A stretch of DNA of 64,000 nucleotides, from positions 51,864,880 to 51,928,879 of the forward strand of contig NC_061795.1 in NCBI RefSeq assembly GCF_021462225.1, read 5' to 3'. Source of the stretch: Girardinichthys multiradiatus. Its lineage: Eukaryota > Chordata > Actinopteri > Cyprinodontiformes > Goodeidae. This document shows, one piece after another, positions 32,042 through 42,065 of this stretch. Numbering within the stretch: the first letter of the stretch is position 1; each line of letters opens with the position of its first letter. A program made the translations under genes and the position numbers. The notes under the pieces are model-generated. The model was not told the origin of the DNA. It saw nothing but the letters and a program-made list of their open reading frames with translations, and ran no database searches.

Positions 32042-32806
32042 TCACTCCAAGTTCTTATGGTCAGTCCACACCATAAACGGCTCCTTAGTCCCCTCCAGCC
32101 AATGTCTCCACTCTGTCAACGCCAACTTGACAGCCAATAACTCTTTGTCTCCCACGTCGTAAACCCGCTCAGCCTGTGACAGAGTCCTTGAAAAGAAGGC
32201 ACATGGGTGAACACGATCATCCTCACATCTTTGGCTTAATACAGCTCCGACCCCAGTGCTTGAGGCATCCACCTTCACAATAAACTGTCTCTCTGGGTCA
32301 GGAGACCGTAACACTGGAGCTGACGTGAAGAGTTCCTTTAACCTATGGAAGGCCTTCTCTGCATCCTTATTCCACACAAATGTCACCTTGGAAGAGGTAA
32401 GAGCATTTAGGGGAGTAGCAACCAGGCTGTAATTTCTAATAAACCTCCTATAGAAGTTTGCGAAGCCCAGAAATCTTTGAAGCTGCTTGCGATCAGTTGG
32501 AACAGGCCATTCCAATACGGCCTTAACCTTGGAGGGGTCGACAAGCACTTGATCTGGGGAAATGATGAAGCCCAAAAAGGAAGTGGTAGTTATGTGGAAC
32601 TCACATTTCTCTGCCTTGACAAACAACTGGTTTTGGAGAAGACGCAGGAGAACAGCTCTGACATGTTTTCTGTGGGTTCCCAGATCTTGAGAATAAATCA
32701 GTATGTCATCAAGATAAACAAATACGAATTGACCCACCATGTCTCTTAGAACGTCATTGACCAATGACTGAAAAACTGCAGGAGCGTTAGTAAGTCCAAA
32801 TGGCAT
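32042..32806 (-). CDS. Gypsy RT palm/thumb plus RNase H (254 aa, partial)
   Basis: [13 protein letters not shown], then the catalytic [11 protein letters not shown] (YLDD), [21 protein letters not shown], then RNase H-like [33 protein letters not shown] and WTDHKNLE. It ends at an in-frame TGA that looks like a single substitution, since the next codons continue the family sequence. Confidence 0.9.
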   Translation of the reverse strand: MPFGLTNAPAVFQSLVNDVLRDMVGQFVFVYLDDILIYSQDLGTHRKHVRAVLLRLLQNQLFVKAEKCEFHITTTSFLGFIISPDQVLVDPSKVKAVLEWPVPTDRKQLQRFLGFANFYRRFIRNYSLVATPLNALTSSKVTFVWNKDAEKAFHRLKELFTSAPVLRSPDPERQFIVKVDASSTGVGAVLSQRCEDDRVHPCAFFSRTLSQAERVYDVGDKELLAVKLALTEWRHWLEGTKEPFMVWTDHKNLE

Positions 32807-32855
32807 GACCTTGTATTCATAATGGCACGTAGGCGTGTTGAAAGCCGTTTTCCAC

Positions 32856-33178
32856 TCATCTCCTTCTCTGATTCAGACCAGATGATATGCATTCCTTAGA
32901 AAATATCTTGGCTCCCTGGATCTGATCAAAAGCTGTGTTCATGAGTGGTAAGGGGTATCTATTTTTAACTGTTATCTCATTAAGGCCTCTATAATCAATG
33001 CATGGTCTCAACGAACCAACCTTCTTCCCAACAAAAAAGAAACCAGCACCTGCAGGAGAGGAAGAGGGTTGAATGTGCCCTGCCTTTAATGCCTCATCAA
33101 CATAACTCTTCATGGCCCTGTGCTCTGGACCAGACAATAAATAGGTTCTGCCTTTAGGGGGTGATGCATTTACAAGCT
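32856..33178 (-). pseudogene. Gypsy RT, N-terminal part
   Basis: Polymerase fingers: [46 protein letters not shown]. Breaks after GAKIFSK by a small deletion and frameshift. Confidence 0.88.
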
Positions 33179-33185
33179 AAGGGGG

Positions 33186-33525
33186 ACATGTGCCTGAACC
33201 AAAGGTGTTTCGTTTCTCTTCCTGCCCCTGGAACCCCTGCTGGTTCAACACAAGAACATTTGTTGCAGAGGAGTCGAAATGTCTGCGTGAAAGTTAGGTT
33301 GATTCTCACCTCTGCTCTTCATAGAGGGGGTGCCAGGCCACATGGGGTTTTTGCCAAGCTGATATAAGGAAGTGTCCTCTTTGTCTCATTGGATTTGGTC
33401 TCGGCTCTGCTGAGTAACACGTCTGATGCTGAAAGACCTGTCCCCCTTAAGGCTAAATTAATAAAGCTGATTGAATGGTTATCATCGTTCTCTTTCTTTA
33501 GAAAATACTCATTTTCTTCAACAGA
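33186..33525 (+). repeat. Possible LTR preceded by a purine tract
   Basis: AAGGGGGACA directly before TGTGCCTGAACC looks like a polypurine tract and LTR start. An AATAAAGC signal lies near 33462 and the block ends CTTCAACA. No target duplication found. Tentative. Confidence 0.35.
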
Positions 33526-34429
33526 TGTCATAACTCCAAGTTACAAACTAAAGAAATAGATCAAATAAATACAGTACAGAGAAGCAAAAAAAACCTGGAG
33601 AATCATAGAACAAAACACTTTAGAGATCTGTTGTGAGATGATTCTAGCAGTTTTTCCAGTTTTTTAATCTGCTTAATGATGAATAGTACTTTTTAAATGA
33701 AGCAGAGCTTATTATCCCCTACTTACTGCAGTGAATGTGGTATTTAGCTAAAAGAACAGATATATTTATTGCATCAGAGAAAGATCAACTTCATCAACTT
33801 CAAAGAAGGAATGTTAAGTTTGGGATTGACCCAGTTTCTAATGTCTGTCCAAAAACTTCATCCTTATTGACATGAAAAAAACAAAGGCTCCAGGGATTCA
33901 TCTTCTGACTTATAATGAAAAAAATCAAATAAAAATCTTTTTAGAAACATTTTACGGCTCGACTCTTTAGCCATAACAAAAGCAAGGGGAGACAAGGATG
34001 CCACCTTTATTCAGCCAAAACAATTCAATAATTAATTACCAATGTGTGTGATCAGTATATATGTTGAGCTAATGTAGGTGCATGTAGAGGCATGCCATGA
34101 ATGAAGTCTATGAAATGCTAAGCAGTGTCAAAGATGCTAAAATCAAATAATATGCAAGTTGAGACTGCAGCGCACAGCAGCTGACATGGCTGCAGCGTGG
34201 ACCAGGTGGTCCAAGCAGAGCTGAGCAGGAACCCCAAGCAGTAAATGCTTGTTATATTTTCAGACATGAGGTTCCACTAATGTCTCAACACACATCAGAT
34301 GTTCTGCTCATATGAAGTGAATATTGTGAAAAGTGAATGCTTGTTCAAAATCCAGACTTCAGTTTGTTTGTATTTTAGTCATCTTTTTTGGGTCAGAGTA
34401 GAACCGATCATGTTCCCCCGCTCCCAGGC
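33526..34429. other. Unassigned AT-rich DNA
   Basis: No ORF, repeat or transposon that I can name. Confidence 0.5.
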
Positions 34430-34435
34430 TTAGGG

Positions 34436-34780
34436 TTAGTCCCATCGTCCCTCTCTTTTTCCAAGATCTGATGAATTATCTACCCTCTCCTCCTCTTCTT
34501 GTGTAGTCTCTGCAGTCGTCTCTTCGGGCTCAGAGTCCACCTCAGACAATTTCTCAGCGTTATGTTCATCCTTCTGCTCTTGATCCTGATCATTCATGTC
34601 CTTGATGACGGACTGAAGGACAGAACAATAGGAAGCCACTGATAGGTTTCCTCAAACTCTTTCTATGTCTTCGAGTAGATGAATTGGGGCGTGATAGTGT
34701 GGGTGTGGAGGATTCGTCCAGTTTTAAGTAGTTCTCAAACAAACTCCTCAGCTGCTCCTCTTCTCCATGACTGTCATATG
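34436..34780 (-). CDS. Unrecognised acidic coding-like segment
   Basis: The minus strand reads an acidic frame (NDQDQEQKDEHNAEKLSEVD, EETTAETTQEEEERVD). In an overlapping frame upstream it reads EEEQLRSLFENYLKLDESST followed by RRHRKSLRKP. The compositional bias suggests a true but broken coding sequence, possibly retroelement gag or a host-gene piece. No domain recognised. Confidence 0.25.
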
Positions 34781-34908
34781 TTAGGAATAACCTTTCTTTT
34801 TATTACTTGTAGATAGGTTTTCCTACACACACCATGATGATAAGTATAAATTGTAATGTTTTCACTTTTGCTAGGATGTGGATAAGAATCCTCATTGGCA
34901 GACATTAT

Positions 34909-35545
34909 TCAATTCAATTCAAAAATACTTTATTAATCCCAAAGGGAAATTAAATGTTGTAGCTCATATTATGAAGGTTTCTTCAAAGAGTCGTTGTAGA
35001 TGCTGATGGCTGTGGGCAGGAAGGATCTCCTGTAGCGCTCCATCTTACAGCAGATCTGAAGAAGCCTCTGACTGAAGACACTCTGTTGTTGTAGGACAGT
35101 CTCATAAAGAGGATGTTCAGGGTTCTCCATAATGTTCTTCATTTTATGAAGAATCCTTCTTTCCACAATGATCTCCAGAGGAGTCCCCAGAACAGAACCA
35201 GCCTTTTTTATCAGCTTGTTGAGCTTTTTTAAGTCCCTGGTTCTGATGCTGCTTCCCCAGCAGATGATGGTAGAAGAGATCAGACTCTCCACAACAGACT
35301 TATAGAAGATATGCAGCATCTTGCTGCAAACACCAAAGGACCTAAGTTTCCTCAAGAAGTACAGTCTGCTCTGTCCCTTCTTGTAGATGGCTTCACAGTT
35401 GCATCTTCACTCTAGTCTGTTGTCCAGGTGAACACCGAGGTATTTATACTCCTCCACCACCTCCACTTCTTCTCCCATGATAGAAATAGTGTTTGACTTA
35501 TTCCTGTTTCTCTTAAAATCTACAATCATCTCCTTTGTTTTAGTT
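34909..35545 (-). mobile_element. Rex1-like LINE copy C, 3' part
   Basis: 3' tail at 34909 (ATTCAATTCAATTCAAAAAT). C-terminal ORF 35355-34969 is intact (MRKLRSFGVCSKMLHIFYKS, STIICWGSSIRTRDLKKLNK). The upstream KTKEMIVDFKRN and EYKYLGVHLDNRLE region is at 35545-35407, separated by a frame break near 35400. 5'-truncated at about 35545. Confidence 0.8.
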
Positions 35546-36127
35546 ATAAGGACAAATGACCTACAGTTTGACATAAAGTTTAGTACATTGGGTTTGATGG
35601 TGGAGCGGTCTGTAACCGTGTGGATTAGAATGCTGCAGCCATACTTAGATTGAGGGTTGGGCACCTGCTGTTACACAATCTATCAGATAGACACCAGAAT
35701 GGTGACACATAGTCTAAAGATAAACACTGAGGGAGTGCACATCCCTTGCAGGGAGTACCAGATATAAAACTACATGTGACCTTTCGAGGCTTCTTCGTCA
35801 CTTTGATTTCCATGACGATCCAGGACCAGAGCCTCAGCGCTGATCTCTGTAACCATTCCTCTGCCTTATTTAAAGTGTTAAAAGTAATTTATATCTTGTA
35901 TAAACACTCCATGGAAATCTTCATTTGTCCACCTCTTTAATTTCTGGAGATCATGAAATTGTGGAAATTTCTAGCATATTATTAACATAATTAGGGCACA
36001 CATGATAAACAAAACTAAATGTTTTAACAATATCTTTCCTTCAAATTTACCTATAAGTCTCTCTCTCACCCCTAAGGGCTAAGAAGGATCGTTGGTTTCT
36101 TCACTGACGTTGAGACGAAGCCTCCAC
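35546..36127 (-). other. Probable retroviral sequence 5' of a MITE, unassigned
   Basis: It flanks the Harbinger-like element that interrupts a retroviral pol remnant, so it likely continues that provirus downstream of integrase. I cannot recognise an envelope frame. Confidence 0.3.
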
Positions 36128-36130
36128 TAG

Positions 36131-36847
36131 GGCCCTGTCCCAATACTCACACTTCCACCCTTGTGTCCCTGAATTGCGCGTTCCCGTTGATGGGTTTGAG
36201 TGCGTAGTGTGATCCAATTCTCCAGAGTGGTCCTTAGCCCCGCCCCCTTTGTGCCCTCAATCCACACTTCGGCGAAGCCCGCATCTAAGCGGACTTCGCC
36301 GAAGTATACCACCCACAATTCACTGCTGCAGATGAAGTTCTGAGCAAAAACCAATCACAACCGTCAACGTAATCAAGCATAAAATCAGAATAATAAGAAC
36401 TGCGTAAACTTTAGACAGCAAGCCGACAAATATATTTTTTTACTGGTTTTCCAGACTCAACATTGTTAGATATCACTGGGTTCAGAGTGAGTCTGGGCAG
36501 TCAGTAGGTCATAACACTGAAGTTACCTTTCAAACAAACACTGGCGCGACGAGAGTCTGGTGTATAAGCCTCCTTCGCTTCCTGCACTTTCTTCTCCTCA
36601 AAACAATTGCTTGTTGCAGTTTTAAATCGTTTTTTTAGCAGCAAGACTGTGAAAACAGTGCTGGTTCCTGTCCTTTTTGATATTGCAGTTACGGTGCAGA
36701 GGTGCAAGTCAATGACGTAACTCCTACTGTCCCAATTCTCCAATTTTACAGCTTGTAACCTGCGCACTTCAACCCTTACATGCACTTGTACAAAGTACAC
36801 ACTTCATAGAGGGGCGTAGGGTGTAGTGTGGGTATTGGGACAGGGCC
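36131..36847. mobile_element. Harbinger-like MITE (717 bp), TAG target duplication
   Basis: Ends GGCCCTGTCCCAATAC and its inverse (GTATTGGGACAGGGCC at 36832-36847), flanked by TAG at 36128-36130 and 36848-36850. No coding capacity. A second, shorter, reversed copy lies at 48314-48612. A 3-bp duplication and GG-rich tips fit PIF/Harbinger, but TAG is not the usual TWA, so the superfamily is tentative. Confidence 0.75.
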
Positions 36848-36850
36848 TAG

Positions 36851-37870
36851 ATGGTGACAACCCCTTTGTAGTCAGACTTATATCACTTCCTAGCCTGTGG
36901 GTGGAAAGACTGACAACCTCACCTCTTTACAGTGTGCTTTGGATTTTCACAGCGGTACGAGTTGTCAATAACACTTGGAATGGACCCTCCCACTTTGGAT
37001 CAGGGCACATTTTCTTCTTAATGGTCTTAATCAGCACCCAATCACCTTCTTTCATGTCACCAGGAACCTGTAGGGCTTTAGAAACATCATTTGGCAGATT
37101 ATTAGCATTTTGTATGTCTCTAAACCGTAATGTCTTCCTCATGTAGTCTGCTAATGTCGCATCTTGTTGTAGATCTTTTTAGGTCTTTTTGTAGATCAGG
37201 GATATAATAAGGTCTGCCATGTCTTATTTCAAAAGGTGTTAGTCCACCCTGAGCTGATGGGGTTATCCTCACATTAAGTTTTACTATATATAAAAATTCA
37301 ACTCAATTTCTTTTTATTTCTCCCACTGTCTTCCTAAGCTTACTTTTAACTGTCCCATTTGTTCTCGCTATCAACCTTGCACTCTGGGGATGGTAGCTAC
37401 AATGTGTTTTCAGGTCTTAAAACATTTACCAAGTTCTTGTATGACTTTGTTAACAAAATGTGTTCCATTATCACCATAAATCCTTCTTGGAATTCCAAAT
37501 GTACATAACCCCTTTTGCCACTGTTATAGCATCTGGTCCTTTGCAAGGAAATATTTCCTTGGGAGTTATGTTTCAGACATATCAAACAAGATGCACAAAA
37601 ATGTTTTAGTAAGTTTTAGTAAGTATTAAATCCATCTGTAATGAATTGTTTGTTCACTTGAACAATCATACCCCCTGTTAAAACATGGCTCTGCCCATGG
37701 CTCACATTTTCAGCCCAGTGGAACATTGATTTAGGTAATATAGGCTTTCCTTCAGGGCATCTAGTAATCCCTTCACATTTACACTCAGCTAATTTAGCTG
37801 GTAACTGCACAGCATATAACAATTTCAGTAATAACTTTGCATTTTTCCATTGTGCTGACAATTATACCTT
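36851..37870 (-). pseudogene. Endogenous retrovirus pol remnant (RNase H end, integrase)
   Basis: Heavily decayed minus-strand pol of a retrovirus-type element. At the low end is an integrase C-terminal domain frame (37142-36927: GDWVLIKTIKKKM, WEGPFQVLLTT). Further up are fragments of the integrase core with many stops (37585-37397), and an RNase H/zinc-finger fragment (37861-37616). Frames are broken throughout and no full protein remains. Likely gamma/epsilon-type by the shape of the C-terminal domain. Confidence 0.7.
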
Positions 37871-38059
37871 TCTATTTTTTTATTTCTTGCCATACATAAT
37901 ATGTGTCATCCAAGATGTTAATAAGACCTGTATGGTATCACGATAGACAGGGTTAAATAAAATAAAATTGGATCTTTCCTACAAACATTTCTGTTTGGCC
38001 ATGATAAAGTTGCTCTCTTTTAATCCTCTGGTTCCATAACAATATTTTTGGTATTCATC

Positions 38060-38414
38060 AGCAAGATTATACCAGCTCTAAATAATCTATTCTAATCTAT
38101 TTTTTTTTTAGATGCATTTATTCTTATCTACCATTTTTTTTATTAAATGCAGTAAGTCCTCGTTATATTTAAGAAGGAGGTCACTAATTTTGTTAGTTGC
38201 TATTATTTTAATATTGCTCGGTTTACTTTGTCATACTCTGCCTTTTTTTGGAGTAAAGTTTCTTGTTTAGCTTCCCTGCTGTCAGCCTCACCTGTGTTTC
38301 ATAAGTCTATTCCCCTCAGTATCCTCTGTAGCCCTGTTCAACACCTGTTTCATATTTCACCTGATTACCTGTCACCCATTTTCATTGGTTCACACTCCTT
38401 TCTCCCTCAGTATA
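38060..38414. other. Unassigned DNA left of a Tc1 element
   Basis: AT-rich with T-runs; nothing recognised. Confidence 0.4.
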
Positions 38415-40039
38415 CAGTACAGAACAAACGTTTGGACACACTTTCTCATTCATAGAGTTTTCTTTATTTTCATGACTATGAATATTATAGCTTCACACTG
38501 AAGGCATCAAAACTGAAATAACACATGTGAAATTATATACTGAACAAAAAAGTGTGAAACAACTGAAAATATGTCTTATATTCTAGGTTCTTCAAAGTAG
38601 CCACCTTTTGCTTTGATTACTGCTCCTCACACTCTTGGTATTCTGTTGATGAGCTTCAAGAGTCACCTGAAATGGTTTTCCAACAGTCTTGAAGGAGTTC
38701 CCAGAAATGCTTAGCACTTGTTGGCCCTTTTGCCTTCACTCTATGGTCCAACTCACCCCAAACCATCTCGATTGAGTTCAGGTCCGGTGACTGTGGAGGC
38801 CAGGTCATCTGGCGCAGCACCCCATCACTCTCCTTCTTGGTCAAATAGTCCTTATACAGCCTGGAGGTGTGTTTGGGGTCATTGTCCTGTTGAAAAATAA
38901 ATGATGGTCCAACTAAACGCAAACCGGATGTAATAGCATGCCTCTGCAAGATGCTGTGGTAGACATGCTGGTTCAGTATGCCTTCAATTTTGAATAAATC
39001 TCCAATAGTGTCACCAGCAAAGCACCCCCACACCATCACACCTCCTCCTCCATGCTTCACGGTGGGAACCAGGCATGTAGAGTCCATCCGTTCACCTCTT
39101 CTGCGCCGCACAAAGACACGGTGGTTGGAACCAAAGATCTCAAACTTGGACTCATCAGACCAAAGCACAGATTTCCACTGGTCTAATGTCCATTCCTTGT
39201 GTTCTTTAGCCCAAACAAGTCTCTTCTGCTTGTTGCCTGTCCTCAGCAGTGGTTTCCTAGCAGCTATTTTACCATGAAGGCCTGATTCACACAGTCTCCT
39301 CTTAACAGTTGTTCTAGAGATGTGTCTGCTGCTAGAACTCTGTGTGGCATTGACCCGTTCTCTAATCTGAGCTGCTGTTAACCTGCCATTTCTGAGGCTG
39401 GTGACTCAGATGAACTTATCATCTGCAGCAGAGGTGACTCTTGGTCTTCCTTTCCTGGGGCGGTCCTCATGTGAGCCAGTTTCTTTGTAGCGCTTGATGG
39501 TTTTTGCGACTGCACTTGGGGACACTTTCAAAGTTTTCCCAATTGTTCGGACTGACTGACCTTCATTTCTTAAAGTAATGATGGCCACTTGTTTTTCTTT
39601 ACTTAGCTGCTTTTTTCTTGCCATAATACAAATTCTAACAGTCTATTCAATAGGACTATCAGCTGTGTACTGTATCCACCTCCTGCACAACACAATTGAT
39701 GGTCCCAACCCCATTTATAAAGCTTGAAATCCCACTTATTAAACCTGACAGGGCACACCTGTGAAGTGAAAACCATTTCAGGTGTCGACCTCTTGAAGCT
39801 CTTCAACAGAATACCAAGAGTGTGTGGAGCAGTAATCAAAGCAAAAGGTGGCTACTTTGAAGAACCTAGAATATAAGACATATTTTCAGTTGTTTCACAC
39901 TTTTTTGTTCAGTATATAATTCCACATGATTTAATTCATAGTTTTGATGCCTTCAGTGTGAAGCTACAATATTCATAGTTATGAAAATAAAGAAAACTCT
40001 TTGAATGAGAAGGTGTGTCCAAACCTTTGGTCTGTACTG
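38415..40039 (-). mobile_element. Tc1-like transposon, nearly intact
   Basis: 1625 bp flanked by TA (38413-38414, 40040-40041). Inverted repeats of about 265 bp (CAGTACAGAACAAACGTTTGG at the left tip; right arm slightly different). One transposase gene on the minus strand with an early stop and a late frameshift. Confidence 0.92.
38640..39624 (-). pseudogene. Tc1 transposase with one early stop and a 3' frameshift
   Basis: N-terminal HTH part 39624-39406 (MARKKQLSKEKQVAIITLRN, PSAVAKTIKRYKETGS). A TGA follows DDKFI; the frame then continues uninterrupted through RNGRLTAAQIRERVNATQSS and VLWSDESKFEIFG (first D), FQQDNDPKHTSRLYKDYL (second D) and SPDLNSIEMVWGELDHRV (E). A frameshift near 38656 removes the usual last ~25 residues. 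A single CGA-to-TGA change explains the early stop. Confidence 0.9.
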
Positions 40040-40041
40040 TA

Positions 40042-40516
40042 ACTATAACAAAACATAAACCTGAAAACACTATGAACTGAAAACATCCACAAGTAAACAA
40101 ACCTAAACACCTACAGCACCACCTCTAAAACAATGAACAGAAAGAGATTTCAAAACTCAACTGTGAGAACAAAAATGGGAAAAACCCAAAAACGAAACAC
40201 CCCCATATCATAACACCAAGACAGGAGCTTGGTGGAAAAAACCCAAGGGTAATAAAATGATGGAACGAACAATGGAGTGGCCAGCCCACGAGGTTCAGAA
40301 TGCAGTCTGTTTCCAATGAAAAACTCCAAAGTTCCGGTTTAATTCCTGACTGATTGGGGATCAGCAGGACAAACGCTCCCAAACTTGAGAGCAACCGCTT
40401 GTTGCCCTTACACAGTATTGAAGCAGTAAATCTGGGGTTGGGGTTGCACAGGGCCCTTGCCTTGTCATCGCAGCACGCTCTGTGGTGGGGGCGGGATGCT
40501 TGGAGGTGCTTGGAGC
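40042..40516. other. Unassigned DNA between Tc1 and solo LTR
   Basis: No repeat or exon identified. Confidence 0.4.
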
Positions 40517-41205
40517 TGTTGAGTTGTAACAGGAGGAGTACCCAGGTACAGGCAAAACCAGAACAATGAGGCAGAGACTGATGAAAAGTTTAAGTGAAGT
40601 TTATTTACAAAAAGAAATGATGGAAGTTGATTCGTCCTGCAAGGGAATAGGAAGATGTTAAATAAATAATCCAAAGGAGTACAAGTGAGTATGAGGAGGA
40701 GAATGTATCTTTTTCTTTCTTACAGGCTCTTGGGAGGGAGGTAAGCTCGGAGGAGGAGGCAAAGGATATCCAGGAGGTAAGTGATTCCGTTTTCGGGGTA
40801 AGTTTGTGCTCCAAGTTGGAGAGAGAGAGAGAGAGGGAGGGAGAATGGCAGGATGGAGGATTGTTGACCTTCAGGTGAGAGTTTCCAGGAGAGTTAGTCC
40901 ACATCCAAGAGTCCTTAAGCTCCAGCAAAAGGTGAGTTCCAGACTTCACAAAGTATCCTTAAGAAAACACAAAAACCCAAGATTACTCGAGAATATCTCC
41001 AGGGTCGATTGTCGGCTGTCTCATTCAGTACCAGTGTCACTGAATAATCCGGCAAGGAATGGATCACATCCAGGAGCTTAAATGCCAGCAGCTCTCATCA
41101 GCAGGATCCAGGACAGGTGTGTGAATAAGGCTCCGCCCCTGCCACTCTGACTCTGGAAGGTAAGGAAACAATAAACAAGTCCTCCAACAGAACACAATCC
41201 TAACA
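40517..41205 (-). repeat. Solo LTR (689 bp) with perfect GGAGC target duplication
   Basis: Minus-strand LTR beginning TGTTAGGATTGTG and ending AACTCAACA. It has a polyadenylation signal (GTAAATAAAC near 40600) and TG..CA tips. GGAGC lies at 40512-40516 and 41206-41210. No internal region, so it arose by LTR-LTR recombination. Likely Ty3/gypsy type. Confidence 0.85.
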
Positions 41206-41210
41206 GGAGC

Positions 41211-41632
41211 AGGGCTGTGTGTGGAGCTTGCACTGTGTGGGTGTTGCTTCGTCGGCTTTTTGGGGATGAGGCTCACCTGTGGGGGTGTGCCCATGTGCTG
41301 TGGGGAGGGGATTCATGGCATTTGGGTTTGGGGGCATGTGTTCGATATTTGTGTCATGGTTGGGGGTGGCCCTGTGGGGAAATTCATGGTGGGGGCTCAT
41401 GGGGTTAGGATTGATTGGGGCTATTTTATTCTGTGGCGGCTCTGGTTGGCGGGCTAGTTTGGACCACGTAGACCCCTCTTTTGTACATGGCCCCCTCTCC
41501 GGATGACGATGGGTGTCATTGGGGACTGGGGTCAGGATAGGGGTCAAGGTCCGGGCTGGGGTCGCTCAGCCACGGTTAAAAAAAACGACAGTTCTGGAGA
41601 GGGGGCCATGTGCAAAAGAAGGGTCTACATGG
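41211..41632 (+). repeat. G/T-rich tract with 37-bp inverted repeat
   Basis: Strong strand asymmetry (GGGG, TGTG words) from 41211 to about 41460. Then arms 41464-41500 and 41596-41632 match in 34 of 37 positions, separated by 95 bp. The arms could be ends of a small MITE; no duplication seen. Confidence 0.6.
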
Positions 41633-41774
41633 TCAAAGCAGTTCAGCATAAAACATGTCAATCAATATTGCATGCAACAAGGGTAATACCTTGGATTATT
41701 GATGATCCTAATTCACCTTGACTATGCCTCACCCTGCCCAGACCTCTAAATACACCTATCCAATTTAATATAAA

Positions 41775-42065
41775 AAGACCGGGGGTCTTTCTGCATGGAG
41801 TTTGCATGTTCTCCCCGTGCATGCGTGGGTTTTCACCGGGTACTCCGGCTTCCTCCCACAGTCCAAAGACATGCCAGTTAGGTTAATTGGTCACTCTAAA
41901 TTGCCCTTAGGTGTATGAATGAGTGTGTGCATGGTTGTATGTGTGTTGCCCTGTGATGGACTGGCGACCTGTCCAGGGTGTACCCCGCCTCTCGCCCACA
42001 GACTGCTGGAGATAGGCACCAGCTTCCCCGCGACCCACTATGGAATAAGCGGTAGAAAATGACTG
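41775..42065 (-). repeat. Dispersed teleost repeat, copy 2
   Basis: Reverse copy of the 19803-19960 repeat with more of its body: TGCATGGAGTTTGCATGTTC, CTCCGGCTTCCTCCCACAGT, GGACTGGCGACCTGTCCAGG, CGACCCACTATGGAATAAGC. Confidence 0.75.

Larger units (their letters stand above)
29774..33178 (-). mobile_element. Ty3/gypsy chromovirus, 5'-truncated, with 3' LTR
   Basis: Sushi-like chromodomain retrotransposon. Order on the minus strand: RT start (33178), RT plus RNase H (32806-32042), integrase zinc finger and core start (32041-31442), integrase core/C-terminus and chromodomain (31458-30490), then a purine run (AGAGAGGGGGG) and the 3' LTR (30451-29774). Gag, protease and 5' LTR are missing. Four lesions break pol: a small deletion with frameshift near 32840, a TGA at 32041-32043, a T-run frameshift near 31446 and a deletion in the chromodomain near 30570. 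Otherwise frames are long, so the copy is fairly young. Confidence 0.9.

Noticed and set aside
36927..37861. A functional retroviral integrase
   Set aside because: The region has many stops and frame changes; only fragments remain.
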